A stretch of 64,000 bases of DNA from Cyclaneusma minus (GCA_037179335.1 JAKZHN010000022.1:539493-603492), one strand, 5' to 3'; numbered from the stretch's first letter, positions 46,201-60,725 are shown. The notes: generated by a model from the sequence alone, not told the origin. A program made the numbers and translations.

Positions 46201-48880
46201 CCGGAATTTTAATTTTGCTTTTAAATGCCTATTATTATATAATTTATTATTTCCGATTATTTCGAAACTTTTTTAAAGGCTTTACCGCCTTTTTCTTTTT
46301 CACTGCTATTTTATATATTTCCGGTTTTTCTTTTAAAAATTATTTCCAATATTTTGGTAATAATTGTTTTTTTTAAAATAATTTAATAAATATCTAGGCC
46401 GCAAATTATGCTTTGCTATTAAGATGGCAAATAAATAAAATATATTTAAGCCTATAAATATAATTTAGTATTTTATTTATTTGTTTTTATAATTGTAATA
46501 ATGCATTTTAATTATTAAATTATTTAATTTCTATTTAGCATATTTTTTTACCAAATTTTTGTTGGAATTTTCTTGGAGTTAATATTGCGTTTTATATATT
46601 TTTATTATATAGTAATTAAAATTTTAATACTATTAATATTATATTTATATTTTATTATAAATATAGTTTATTTTAAATTTTCTACATTTATAATATTTAA
46701 TTTTAATAAATTTTAGGAAAGTGGTAATTAATTGTACTAAATAAATGCCAGGTAAAAAAAATTGCTTTGAATTTATATATATATTTTTTTTTTATAATAA
46801 TTGTTTTTTGTCCGGATTTATTATAGGCTTATATATATTATTAAGTTTTTATAATATATAAAAAGACTAATAAAATAGCTTGTTTTTCTATTTATAAAAC
46901 ACTAATACGCTATTAAATACGCTATTGGTATTTATATTAAAATATTGTTTAAATTAATTAATTGCGCGCGTTTGCTATTATATTTTTAAACATTTACTGG
47001 TTTTTACAATATTATATATAATTTTTAAAGTTTTTTATAGCTATAGTTTTTAATTTTAACGGGCTTTATTAGCCGCGCGCTTTTTATTTTTAGCTAATAA
47101 ATAATGGCCACATAAGTTCCAATGGAATTTTATTGCTTTAATTATTATAAACTGGCTTAAAGCTATATTAAAAAAATATTTTTTATAAATTAATTTTCCT
47201 TTGCCTTTTAGTTTCCGGAATATTTTTAATAAAAAACTGGATTTTTATAGCTTATTAAAAATCTTGTATTAATTAAGCAATTTTGTTTTTATTACCAAAT
47301 AGCAGGTTTTTTTAAACTGGTTTTTATATTTTATTAAAAAAATTATATTTGGTATTATGTTAAATTTTTCCCTAATTGCATTAAAATTAAAGCATTTAAT
47401 AATAATATATTGGGCTATTTAAATTTTAGCATTATATCGGCAAAAGGCTAGGCGGTTGTTTCCTATTTTAATAAAATTAAAAAAAAAAAAAATTTATTCT
47501 TATCGCTTTTAATTTAAATAGCAATTAATAATAGCCTTTTTAGCCAATATTTAAAATTAAAAAAATTATTAAATAAAAACCGGTTTTTCGCCGGGGCTAA
47601 TATATTATGCTAAATAGACTTAAAAGCATAGGATTTTTAATTAAATAATATAAAGTTGTAATATTTTTTATTAATAATTTAATTATTGGTTTTTTATCCA
47701 TTTTTTAATTTATATAATAAGCCTTAATAGTGCTTTTTTTCGGGCTTTTTCCAGCGGTTTTTTAGCCTATATTTTTATTGCCTAAATTATTTAAACTTTT
47801 AAAAAGGCTGGTAAATAGGGCTTTTTTATTTTTTTCCCTATTTAAATTTGGTTTTATGTTTTTTGCAGCTTCTTTTCTGTTTTGCAATAATATTCGGATA
47901 CTTTTAAAATTGTTATTAATAATATTAGGGGCTATAATATTGCTTTATAATTAAATATCTTTTGGATTTTATTTAATAAATATTGCTTTTATTGCAATTT
48001 ATTATTAATTATAATTTTAAATATAATTATTGCCGATTTTAAATATTTAATTGTTTTTTGAATTTTAATAAACTAATTTATATTATAATAGCGAAAGCAT
48101 TTTGCAATATATATTAAATAGTATTTTTTCGAATTAAATGCAAAACCATATTTTTAAATTTATTTAATTGCTTTATTATATATATTTAATAATGCTTTAA
48201 TATTTGTATTTATTATTTAGCTAATAATTATTAAATATATATTATTTATAAATGCTTTTAATATAATATTAAAAGTATTATTATAAATGAGCATTGATTT
48301 TTTATTACAAAATATAAATAATATTAATAATATTAATAAGTTTTATAAAATTATATTATTTATTAATAATAATTTAAACTTTATTATAAAGCTTTCTGCC
48401 TATTAAATCAGTTTTTAGGAAAAAAAAATTGCTTTAAAATATAAAATAAAGAAAGCTAAAATATATTATTAAAACTATTAATTATATTTAAGCTAAATAG
48501 TATTGCAATTTAATTATCTTTAAAATTTTATATTATATAAGTTTTATTTATAAGCGAATTTAATATTATATATCTTCTGTGAGTTTTTCAAGCCCTAAAT
48601 TATTAAAAAAAAACAGGCTGTTTTTTTTAATTATTTTAATAAATTAGGCCATTATTAGCTTTTTTAAATTTTTGCTTAATATATTAAATAAAGCAATAAA
48701 TTAATAAGCTTTTAAAATAATAAAATTGGCTTATTGGGTTTTGCAAAGCGTGATTATTTGGGCTTTTTTAAATTTCCGCGGGTAATATCCAAAATATATA
48801 TAATTATTAAATAGCCTAATAATATATGTTTTTATTATTTTAAAAATTTGCTATCAAATTATATACGAAATTGTGTGGAT
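43201..48880 (-). mobile_element. RIP-degraded non-LTR retrotransposon (LINE) relic
   Basis: From about 48870 to 48040 the minus strand reads as a decayed reverse transcriptase of the Tad/Jockey kind. It shows a phrase like YILDITRGNLKKPK (R-K-P-G-K region), a stretch matching R-P-I-x-L-L-x-x-x-x-K, ATILFSLNI-type palm A (as IAILFSLNIINSFNNIF), then AFINNIYLIII at about 48260-48225, where F-V-D-D has become F-I-N-N. A segment like ALLNIYNKAIKYIKKYGFAF follows, with FNSKKYYLIYIAKCF after it. The sequence left of 48040 is T- and G-rich on the plus strand, consistent with the same element's 3' part, but no RNase H could be placed. The lower limit is only a composition boundary. Confidence 0.65.
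45701..45820. repeat. Two 60-bp tandem units
   Basis: Units begin GCGGGCCGAA at 45701 and GCGGGCCGGA at 45761, period 60 bp, differing mostly by A/G and C/T substitutions. Confidence 0.75.
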
Positions 48881-49223
48881 CCCTGCCTAAGGCCACGGGC
48901 GCGTGTTATATGCTTGGCACGCGCCCTATACCCGGGGCGCGAGCCCTGTATCCGGGACGCTAGTATTATCTTAGCGCTAGCTATAGGGACTATTTATAAC
49001 TTTTCGGCGGTTTTTTAGCTACCCGTATATTATATGCTTAATATATACCCTATATTTGGGGCGCAAGCTCCGTGCCTGAAATATTAGCATCGATTTAACG
49101 CCAGTTATAAAAACCATTTATAGTTTTCCGGCGGCCCTTCAATTACCCTTTTCTCTTTATAGCCAATATAACTTGTTTATTATTTTTGCATATATATACT
49201 TTTCTAACCCTATAAAAACAAAT
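48881..49223 (+). repeat. GC-richer dispersed repeat, left copy (possible LTR)
   Basis: It starts CCCTGCCTAAGGCCACGGGC and ends near CTAACCCTATAAAAACAAAT. Inside, two units of 124 bp are in tandem (TTATATGC at 48906 and 49030), each with a GCGCGAGCCC/GCGCAAGCTCC phrase and TTTTCGGCGG/TTTTCCGGCGG. The second unit carries more C-to-T and G-to-A changes. Its relative at 55647 is in direct orientation, 6.77 kb away. It interrupts the minus-strand LINE reverse transcriptase. Confidence 0.75.
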
Positions 49224-52200
49224 ACTAATTAACAATTCTCTTTTAAAAAATCACAAAATAGCTATGTTTTTTTTTAAAAGAAAAAAACCTTTGAAGCCTG
49301 CCTTATTCAATAAAAACGGAATTTATATAGCGCTTTTAATTATGCTAAAAATTTTAATTTTAATTCTATTTTACCCAATAAAAAAGGGATTTAGGCAATT
49401 AATTTAAAAATTAAAAATTGGCTAATTATTGCCTTGCCTAATAAAAATACAATTTACGGAATTTAAAATTAGCAATTTGCATTTACCACGCAATTATTTC
49501 AATTATTCCGCTTTTCACATTATACAATCCTTTGCAATTTTCTCCGCAATTCTATTATTAGTTATATTATTGTCTTTGCAGTTATTTCCAGCTATACAAT
49601 TTTTTTATTTTTATTTTGCAGCTTCAAAGCATTTAAATCTATTTTTTATAAATTTAAATTAAAATTCTAAATTTGCATTTTATAAATCTGCGCCTTTCAA
49701 ATCTATAATTTTGCAAAATTATTTACAATTTCAAACAATTCCAAATTTATCCTATTGGTAATTTTCAAAATTCTCTTTTTTTCCCGCCTTCTATTATTCC
49801 AAATTCCCGGTTTTTATTATTATAAATACTTTTTCTTTTATAATTTCAATTTCTATAATTTTAAAAAGCCCAGTTGTTACAGCTTTAAAAAGCCCAATTT
49901 TTGCAGCTTTAAAAAATACCATCTTTGCAGCTTTAAAAAACACAGTTTTTGCAATTTTAAAAGCAGCAATATTTGTAGCTTTAAATTCCGCTATTTAAAG
50001 CTTTACTTTTGCGCTAATCTTTTATGCAATATTGAAAACACTATTTATTTATATTAAATTAGCTATATTCTCTAATTATAATCAGCATTAATTTCTAATA
50101 AACATTTATAAAGCAATTAATATTTCAATTTTTTTTAAATCTAACTTTAAAAACTCAGCTATAATTAAAAACCCTACTATTTAAAAGAATTCTCTTTTTA
50201 ATTTAAATCCAAAAAACCCTAAAACCTATATAAAGCAAAATATTAAAAAAATCCGTATTTCCAAAATCGACTTTTTTAAAAAAGCTAAATAGCAAAACAA
50301 AAAACTATAGCTTAAATTTAAAAATGCCTCTAAAAATTTTAACCAAATCTTATTTATTAAAATAAATCAAAAAATTCAATATTCTTTAAAATATTGGCTA
50401 TATATCCATAATATTTAAATAAATAGAATAAAAATATTTTTTCCATTTTACAAATTTTTACAAAGCGAAAAATAATTAAATAATTTATAAAAATATTAAA
50501 AAATAAATAAAATCCAAAAATGACCTTTATTTTTAAATAGAAAATTCTAAGCTTTAAAAAATGCCTTTATTTTTTAAAATATACAAAAATTGCAAAAAAT
50601 TATAAATTTTATTAAATTTAATATTAATAAATCAAATTCCAAAATTAAGCATATTTATTTTAAAAAATTTGGCACAATATAGCGCAATTTTAATAATATA
50701 GTATAATTAAAATTACAATATAGCACGCTTTTCTAATATAATATCATATAAATTAATTGATAATATAATATATTATAGCTTTTTTCCCAATCTAGCATTT
50801 ATACAATATTTTTTAACTATATTAATCCAGCAAAGCAACTAAATTAAATACCTTTGCCAAATATAATTAATAGCTACTATATTTTTATAGATATTACCAC
50901 TTTTAAGCTAATATCTAAATTGGCCAAAATCTATATTTATAATAAAAATTCAAAATATATAAACATTATATAAAATATATTTAAAACCAAATTTTTATTT
51001 TTATAAATTATATTATTAAATTTAGCATTTTTTTGTTTAAATTCTATTATACCTATTTAAATATATTAAAAAATAAAGCATTTAATTATTATTTAAAAAC
51101 CATATTCAGCAAAAATCTAAATTTCAAAATTATAATTACTATAATTAAAAAATATTTTAAAATTCCTTACTGCTATTAAAAATATCTGAATTTATTAATC
51201 TTTTTTTAAAAACGCTAAACAATCCAAAATTAAATATTTAAAATTTTTAATTAATATTTTATATAAAATCCAGCAAAATTTTAATACCATTTATTAAAAA
51301 AAGACAACTTTAATAATTAATTAATAAATACTTGTAAAACTATAAAAAAATGCAAATGTACTTTAATAAAAAAGGCTAAAATATTTAAAAACCTTTATAC
51401 AAATCTCCAATTTTTGATTTGTATTTGAAACAAAATCAGCTTTTTATCTAAACCAAATTTATAATAAAAATCGAAATTATTAAAACTTTAAAAACTTCAA
51501 TTAAGGGAATTCTAAAAACTCCAATCAAAGCGATTTCGAAAATTTTAAGCCCAATTAAAATATTAAATATCAATTAAATATTGCTGAATTTATAAAAAGC
51601 CTGGCTATTAATCCAAAAATTATAATTTACCAGTTTTTATTTCCAAAAACATATATATATATAAAGAAAGCTTATATTTAAAATGCCCTTTATATTTTCC
51701 TGGCTAAATATAAAAGCAAAAACAAATTCAAATATCAAAATAAAATCAATAACAAATTTAATAAAACAAAATAAATAATTAAAAGTTTTAATTAAAACAA
51801 ACATTTTTAAAAATAATTAGAAAAGCCAAAAAAAAACTATAAACTCCATACGCTTTATAATATTTTAAGGCCCAATTAATAGACCAAAAATAGCTTTGTT
51901 TATTAAACAATTAGCCAAATATACAATTATTAATTATAATTTTTATAAAATAACTCCAAATAAATAAATAATTATATATTATTCTATATATATATTTTAA
52001 AGCCAAAATTAAAATTAAGATTTTTATAAATTAAAATTTAAATAAGCAAATAATTATTTAATATTTTATAAAATCTATTTAAAGCCAGATATTTACTTTT
52101 TTAAATTAATATTTTTTAAAAACTTTCCAAAACAATATAATTAATATTAAAGCATTATATATTTTCATAATTAGCTATATTTAGCTTTAAGCATTAAAAC

Positions 52201-55200
52201 AGCAAATTCCTAATATCCATTTAAATATTAATAAAGCTAGCCAAGCCTGTATTATATTTAAAATTGAGAAATCTAGCATTATAAAAGCCATTTTCTTTAA
52301 ATTATTTTTGAAAACAATTATATTTTATATTTTCAAGGCTAATTGTTTTTTCTAATATATTTAGAAAATATAAATATCCTTCAAATTAAATCTAATAATT
52401 TAAAAAATATTCTAATTTAAAAAATCAAATAATAGCCTATTTTTAAAATCTTTGGCCATTTTTAATATTATTTAAAAATTAAATTAAAATAAAATAAAAT
52501 AAATATTATTTGGTATTATTCAAATAAGCCTAAATTCTATTTTAGCTATATAAAAAATTCAGCCATTCAATTATTAAAAAACGTGCTAAGCTTTTGCAAA
52601 AAGCTAGATATTAATTTAATTTCATATTTTTTAAAAAGTTAATTAAATACTGCAATCAATACCAGCTAAATAGCAAATCCCTAAAACGATTTAAATTTAA
52701 ATTTTAAATAAATTTTAAATTCAATTATTTAATTATTATAAATACAAGTTAAATTAAAAAACGCAAAACCCTTTATATTATTAATAACGGCATTTTTTAT
52801 AATACTACCAAATTTCTTAAATTTATAAATTTAAAAAATATTTAAAAAACAATTATACTAATATAAATTAATATTTATTAAAATCCACTAAATATTATTT
52901 GCTACAATGCCGAAAATAAAGCCGCTTTTAAATGATTTAAATAAAACGCTGAATTATTAAAAGTTTAATATAATAAAATCCTAATTAAACCCTATTACAG
53001 CATTAGCAAAATAAAAAACAAATTAATTTTGAAAAAAGCTTATACTATTATAAAAGCTAAATTTAAAAAAGTACCTTTAAATTTATTTTCCAAACAACTA
53101 TTAAGGCTTTAAATAATATTACCGGCCTTGATAAACTAATACCTATTTTTTTAATATATAAGGTTTATTTAAAAATTATTTAAAATTCCTTTTTATTATT
53201 ATTTATAATTAAAAAAGCCTAAGCCATTTATAAAACCATTAAAAAAACCCAGAAAATCTATATTAAAAAATTAATTTAAAAGATTTTATATGCTAAAAGT
53301 AGCTGTAATATTTCAGCTATATGAAATTTATTTTTTAATTTCAAAATTCTAACATATAAAAAAAGAATTGCTAAATTAGCCTATTTAAGCTTTTTTTTAC
53401 AAAAGATTACAATTGTATTTTAAAAATGCCCAAAATTCAAAAACTATTCAGATTTATATTAATTAAGCCCTATTTAACTATTAAAAACAATATTATTAAA
53501 AATATCTTAGCATTTAATAACTTGAAAATCAATTCAAAATCAATAACAATTCTAAAAGGAATTAATAATAATTTTAAATCTTTAAAATCAATTAAAATAG
53601 TCCTTTTAAAAGCAATTATTTTCTTTAAATCCATTTAATCAATTATTTCTAAAAGCATTAAAAATTAAACTATTCAACATCCTTTTGATTAAAAAAATGA
53701 AAATAAAGCTAAAAACGCTTTTAAAAATAATCCGGATATTTTAAAAATCAAGCAATCCGCTAAGCAATCCCGTAAACGTCTAGAAAGATATTTTTTAACT
53801 ATTTAAAAAGCATGGAAAACCCAAATGACAATGCTTAGTTAATAAAAAATTTAACCAAACAATTGCAAACGCCTTTGTATATATTATATAAAAAATGAAA
53901 AAACTTATAGCATTTATAATTATTAATACGAAGTCTAATATAAGTTTAGCTATTCTTTTTAAAAGAAATAGCAAAATTAATATTTTAAATTAGCTATTTA
54001 AAAGTTCTAATAAAATTAAAATTTTTAAAATTTTAAATACTAAAATATTTAAATTTATTCAAATTAATTCCATTATTTTAAAAAATAAAATGTTTAAATT
54101 TAAACTAATTAAAATAATTAAAAGCAAAATGACTATTTTCTATAAAAATTTAAAATTAATTATTTAAGGCTATAATAATATTGGTAAAAAATAAATTTTT
54201 ATTTAATTTTCTACAATTTAAAAATCCAGCCAATGGCTAATGCTTTATTTTGGCCTATTTTTATTTACTATAAAAAATCCATATAATAACAAAATCTATA
54301 AATTATAGTTTTAAAATATTATTTAAGCCTATATTTAGTTTTATAATTTTCTAATTAAAAAAACTATTATTAATTGCCTAAAAACATAATTGCCAAATAT
54401 TTAAAAAGCATATTTATAAAATTTAAAAAGCTACCATATAATACAGCTAAGGCTAAATTATATTAATTCATTATTTATTTAATTTACTATATTAAAAAAT
54501 CTGCTATAAAAGCATTCATTTATAATTTTCATTTCAGAAAATTGGCTTTAAAGCAAAGCCCAAAATTATATGAAAAATTGGAAATCCAATTATTTTTAAT
54601 AATTTAAGTTTTATATTTTAAAAAGGCGGTTTAATAGTTTTTATTTGAAGAAATTAGAGCAAAAATTTAAAATTAATAAATATTAAATCCCTATTTTATA
54701 AGCTAAATATATTAATTAAAAAGCCAAAAGCGGCTATATTGCCCAAAATTGCCAGTTTAAACTTTTTTATAAATTATTTATTGCAGCCTAATACCAAAAA
54801 CCAGAATTCAAAAATATCAAGGCATTAAATAAAATTATTATTGAATAGCTTAACTATTTAAATACGAAATGAATATATATTATTCTAAATTTAAATATTT
54901 TTAAATTTCTAATTTTTATAAATAAATTATTTATAAATAATAAAAACCTTTGTTTCTAAATAAAATGTATTTTTATATTAGCAAATAAGTCCATAAATAA
55001 AATTAATAGCTTTTTTAAAATTAAAAAAATCTGATTTATTAATTTAGCACCAAATCCAAATAGATTATCCGCTTAATTCTGGCTTTAAAAATTTTAGCTA
55101 CAATTTAAAAATTAAACATTAATTACGCTATACCCATTATATTTAAAAAAATCACCTTTAAATTTATAATATTTAATATCCCTATAATTATTTATATAAT

Positions 55201-55646
55201 TCTTCTTTTATATAAATGCCTAATTAAATTAAATACTATAACTAAAAAAAGACTTATAGTAAATATCCTCTACCTTTATTAAAGCTATAAGCGTTAAAAA
55301 CTCCAAAAACTCCAAAAACTCCAAAAAATTAATAGCCATAATAACCCAACCAATTCCATAATTAAAGCATTACCAAATAAAGCTTTAAAAATTTTGATTT
55401 CTATAAATAAGCTTATTATTAAAACTGAAAAATAGGTAAATAGGAAACAAAATATATAAATAAAATAAATAAATAAATAATAGAGTTGTAAATTAAAAAA
55501 AATTAAATTTACTGTATAATAATTTTTGGAATTTTATTTTTAAATAAACCAGAAAAAAAGGAATGCTGCCTTTTAATTAACAACCTTAATTAATAATCCA
55601 TTGGAAAATCTCTTACTATAATACAAAAACATTCCAATATATAAAG
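49224..55646. mobile_element. A/C-biased RIP-degraded interior between direct repeats
   Basis: Unlike its T/G-biased neighbours, the plus strand here is rich in A and C and poor in G, suggesting one element of a single orientation. Open frames at 49429-49662, 49755-50057 and 53426-53638 are low-complexity. A 24-bp repeat encoding Phe-Lys-Lys-x-x-x-Cys units is at 49857-49995. Near 53030-53400 short phrases repeat Pro/Lys/Leu patterns, but I could not assign a domain. Together with the flanking repeats it may be a decayed LTR element. Confidence 0.45.
49857..49995 (+). repeat. 24-bp tandem repeat with regularly spaced Cys codons
   Basis: About six units of AGCTTTAAAAAGCCCAATTT plus TTGC, each encoding Ser-Phe-Lys-Lys-x-x-x-Cys in the frame 49755-50057. 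Because the surrounding sequence is RIP-degraded, I do not take it as a working protein. Confidence 0.7.
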
Positions 55647-55863
55647 CCCTGCCTAAGGCCATAAATGCGTATCACGTGCTTGGCACGCGCCCTATATCCA
55701 AGGCGCAAGCTTTATACCTAGAATATTAATATTAATTTAGCGCCAGCTATAAAACGATTTATAGCTCCCCGGCGGCCCTTTAGCTAATTTTCCCTCTTTA
55801 TAGCCAATACAGTCTATTTATTATCCCCGCGTGCACACTACTTTAACCTTATAGGAACGAATA
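55647..55863 (+). repeat. GC-richer dispersed repeat, right copy (possible LTR)
   Basis: It starts CCCTGCCTAAGGCCATAAAT, includes GCTTGGCACGCGCCCTATAT and CCCCGGCGGCCCTTTAGCTA, and ends near TTATAGGAACGAATA. It matches the 48881 copy throughout but has only one of the 124-bp inner units. Confidence 0.75.
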
Positions 55864-58800
55864 GAAGTATTATTTAAACCTAGTGTTAATATTAATTTTT
55901 GGTATTTAATTGTTTTTTTAAATTTTTTAATTAATATATCAATAATTTCAGAAAAAAATAAAAAAATAAATAAATCGGATATTTAATAAATCGGCGTTCT
56001 TTTAATTTGGAAAAAACTTTTTTATAAAAATTTATATATGTTTTTAATTTATGAACGGTATTGGGTTCCAAATTATATCCCGGTATAAATTTGGAAAATA
56101 AGTATTTTTTTTTCGCTTATAATTTTTTATTTTAGCCTATATTCTTTTTTTCCAAAATTTTATTATTTTATTTATTATGCTTTTATAGTTTTATTGCGCG
56201 TAAATAAATTTGGCATAATAGATAAGGTTTTTTTTATAAAACCTTGTTTTTTTGATTTTCTTTTTTATTTTTAAATTGTTTTTTAATTTGCCTGGCCTTT
56301 TAAACAATTCAAAAGTATTTTGGTATTTATTAGGCTTTAAATTATTTAAATAGCCAAATTATAAAAATATTAATTCCTATTACTTTAAAAATTGCCTAAA
56401 AAGTCTTTGTAAGCAATTTTTGTTTTTGTTTTACCAATTTATAAAGCGGAATTAATATTAGGCAAAATATTTTAGCAATTGCTATATAGGCGCAAATTAG
56501 GGTTCGATTAATACTTTTTTAATTTTTCCTTATTAGCGGGATATATAGTATTCCGTGCAAAGCTAAAATAATAGCTATTGGGTAGTAATTTTTAATTTAA
56601 TTAAAATTTATTTGAATTTTTATTAAAATAATCTATCAAATAATAGCTTTCAATATAAATGCAAGATTAATAGTATTATATTGCTTTTAAAGCGCGTTTT
56701 ATATAATAAGTTTTTTAAATATAATAATTCGAATTTTGGTTTAAGCGGATAAATTAACAATCTTTTTTAATATAGTATAAGTTAAATTCTTTTTATTGCA
56801 TTTTATTTAAAATTATATAAATTAAAATTTTTAGCGAAAAAAGTTTTATTTAGCGGAAAAATCTTTATATATTAGGCCAATCTTAAAAGGGTAAATAGGG
56901 TATTTATTATTAAATAAAATATTAATTTTAAATTATATATATTATATACTCGGAAATTGTAATGAGTATTTTTTATTTGGATTTTTAAATTTATTATTAT
57001 TAAATTATAGCTTTTTTTTTAATTATTTAAATACAAGTTTTTATTAATATATATAGAGACTTCCCAAAACTGCTTTTTTGGGCCAATTTTTTCATAAATA
57101 GTTTTAAAACCTTTTTGCAAAGGATAATAAAATTGCTAATTATTTAATTGCTTATTTATTTAAGATTTTTATACTAAAATTAAATTAAATTCTTATAATT
57201 CCAATTATTTAAATAATACATAAATAATTTCTTGATTTTTTTAAATATTATATTATAAAATTTTAAAATATTGCAGCTTTATAAATATAAATTAGTATTT
57301 ATATTTTTGTTATTTTATTAAACCGGGCTAATATTAAATAGCCGTGTTTTATTAATAAATTGCTTAATTACTTGGTTATTGCTTAGCGTTTTCTTTTTTA
57401 TTCCAATTAATATTTGGAAATTTGCCAAAAGCAAAATTAACTTTTGAATACCCATTTTTTTATTAATCGTTTTTTAATATTTTCTAAATTCCGGCTTTTT
57501 TATATTTATTTATTTTAATTTTAAAATAAATTTTTTAAGCGATTAATCAGTTTTTTAAAACAGCTTTTTTTTAATAAAATTAGGAAAATGAAATCGAATA
57601 GCAAAATTAATTTTTGAATACATATTTTTTTATTATTCGATTTTTGATATTTTCTAAATTCCAGTTTTTTTAGATTTATTTATTTTAATTTTAAAATAAA
57701 ACTTTCTAAGCGATTAATCAATTTTTTAAAACAGGTTGTTTTTGATTTTAATAAAATTAGGAAAATGAAATCGAATTTTTTCTAGGCCTATAATTAAATA
57801 ATTGCTGGCTTTTAAAAGCTAAAGCCTAATAGAATCAGATTAGAATTTACCGGTTTTAAACTTTAATAGGCATTAATAGTCGCTTAGAGCCTAATCGGGG
57901 TTTTTTTGCCCAGGGAAATATTGCGCAAAAATCCGATTTTATTAAAAGCATTAGGGTATTTCCGGTTATTTACTAGCCTTTTTTTAATTGCGCTTAATAA
58001 TATAGAATAATCTAAGATTTATAGCCTAAAATTACAAATCTTAAATTATTGCGGCTTATTTAGTTTTTTAAATTTTGCAGCGTTTTTAATGTATTTTATA
58101 GAGGGGTATTTGCTATTTTATATTTTATAGAAATTTCTATAACATATGCATTTATATTTTATAATTTTATATAGCTTCATTATATAAAATTTATTGTATT
58201 TTATATAAATTTTTTAAAGGCTTTTATATATTTTAGCAATACAATTAAATTTATAATATTAAAAGCATTGTATAATTTTATTAAATGCATTAAAAAGCTT
58301 TATTTATAGTATTTTATTTATAATATTAACGCTATTTTTTAGCAAGTAATTTGCTAGTATTTTAATACTAATTTTTAAAATTAAAAAGCCTTTTTCTTTG
58401 CTTAATTTTAATTTTTTTTAATTTATACTATTTAAATAATTTTTAAATTTAAAGCCTATAATTTATTATTATTAGCTATTTGCTATATAAATATTATATT
58501 AAATTAAGTAAATATAATATTTTTACAAACATTATATATTATAATTAAATGTTTTTAATAAGTAATAAAATTGCTAAAAAATAGCTTAGCCAGCTATTTT
58601 CCAAATTTATATAAAACTTTTATTTTAGCCTTAAAAACAAAATTAAATTTTAATATTACTCTTTTGCAAGGCTTTAATTTCCATTATAAATATATCCGGA
58701 TATTTATTATTAAGTTTCAAAGCAATATGTTTTTTAATAGATTAAAAGTTTTTTCACTATTGTTTTTAATAGTATTTTAACCGTGATATTTTAAATGCGC

Positions 58801-60725
58801 TTTTTGAAAGCCAAATTGCATTTATTTAATTTTTAATTTTTTATAAAAAGCAATATATATATTTAAAGCTTAATTGGATTTCTTTTCAAATATTGGCTAA
58901 AAGTTTATAGCAATAATAACTATATATAAATATTATAGCGCTTTAATTGATTCAATAATGTAATTAATTAATTTTTTAATATAATTGATTTTAATTTTTG
59001 ATGCATTTAAAAATACGCCAAATATTAAACAGCCAATAATCGCGCTTTTTATTATAGCAGCCAATTTTATCGCCAAATTAAAGAAATTATTAAATCGTTT
59101 TTTAAAGGCATTGGGCCCGTTATTGGCTAAATTTGCTTATTCATTAATATTACTATATTTTATATAAAGAATTTTAATATTTTTAATAATTATTGCCTAA
59201 ATTTACAGTTTTGGAATTGCGTTAATTTTGTTTTAACGCTATTTTAATATTAATTTGGCAATGCCTTTAATTTTGTTCTTTCGCAACAGCGACGCTATTT
59301 TACCCGGGAATAAGCTAATTTTTCGCCGGCCTATTAAATCGAGAACGGGGGATTAATTAATATAGATTTTAAAGGTATTGCTTTTGAAAACGAGATTTAC
59401 TCTAATATATATGAATAATATAATTATTTTATTAAACAAAGCAAAACCGATTTAAAAAAAACTCTTGTATATTTTTTATCTTAAATATCGGAAATAAGCC
59501 TTTGATTTTGGGGTTATTTTAGCTACAAAATCATGATAACAGGGTTATTTTAGCATTTTCCGATTATATAAAAAAAGGAAATATTATATATTTTGCAAAC
59601 TTATAGCCAGAATTTATATTAGCTATTATTTATTCAAATTTTTAAAATCTTTACTATATAATTAGTTTGAGTTTAACTCCGAAAATTCAAATTTAAAATC
59701 ATTATTAAAGCCAATATTTTGCATTATTTAATATATATTAGGAAAAAAGTTAAATTTATTTTATTATTTAGCCAAATTTATAAATTATTCTTATATTTAA
59801 TTAGGCAAGCATGGAATATATTATTTAAATAGCTGTATTTTAAAAATGACGGATGTTATTTTAATCACGATATTTATTAATTCGTTTTAAAGAAGGATGA
59901 TTAATTAATTAATAAATCGGCTTATTACAAATAAAACACCGGCGATTTAATAAAATTAAAAATAATTAAAAAGGGGCAAATAATTAACCGGTGCTATAAT
60001 TTTAATAGCTTTGGTCAAAGCTATAATTTTAATTTTATTCGCGGTTGCTAAAACAATGGTTAATTATAAATTGCTTGTTTTTAAAACCCTTTTTAAATTT
60101 TATATAAATGAAAATTAAATTTTTAAAATTGGCGCAAAATTTTTTATAATTGTCGGCAGGCTTTATAAAAGCGTATTAGCATTTTTTAATACCTATAATA
60201 GCGTTAATAAATTTGTCATATAGGTTAAGCTTTTGGATTTTGTAAATGATATTAAAATTTTGCTAAATAGTATATAATTAATTAAATACAAATTTCAAGC
60301 ATTTAAGCTTTATTTTTTTAAATTTAAAATTAATTAGATGCTATATAATGAAATATTTTTAATAATTAGCGTAATTTTTAAAGCGCTTGCGGATGTATTT
60401 AACTATTTTTTTAATTGAATAAGTTTTACTAGCAATTTTATTATAATAAAAGTTTTTAGCCTTATTCTTTAATATAATTAAAACCGCCTTAATATAATTA
60501 TCCGGTTTTAAATTAATTTTAGCGCAAAAACTAGAAAAAATCTATAACTTAGTATTTAAAATATTAAATATCCCTTTTCCGTATTTATTTTTATTATTTA
60601 AATAAACCTTCATTAAATTTGCAAGTTTTTTAAAAATTTAAAGATTAATAAATATATTATATTAAAATATAAATGCGTTATTATTATTTTAGCCACAATA
60701 ACAGCTAAATAAATTAATACTAATT
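55864..60725. other. AT-rich RIP-degraded block 2, middle part
   Basis: No intact gene; the T/G bias returns on the plus strand as in 43.2-48.9 kb. Apart from the 170-bp tandem duplication at 57430 only short low-complexity frames exist (58571-58780, 58985-59167). A less-mutated island with GCAACAGCGACGC and CCCGGGAATAAGC is at about 59281-59355. Confidence 0.55.
57430..57775. repeat. 170-bp tandem duplication
   Basis: Two units start at AGCAAAATTAACTTTTGAAT (57430) and AGCAAAATTAATTTTTGAAT (57600). Both contain TTTTCTAAATTCC and AAGCGATTAATCA and end AGGAAAATGAAATCGAAT. The differences are mainly C/T and G/A. Confidence 0.85.

Noticed and set aside
49429..50057. 77- and 100-codon frames including a Cys-spaced repeat
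   Set aside because: Within a degraded transposon block; the Cys spacing follows from a 24-bp tandem repeat and is not a known zinc knuckle.
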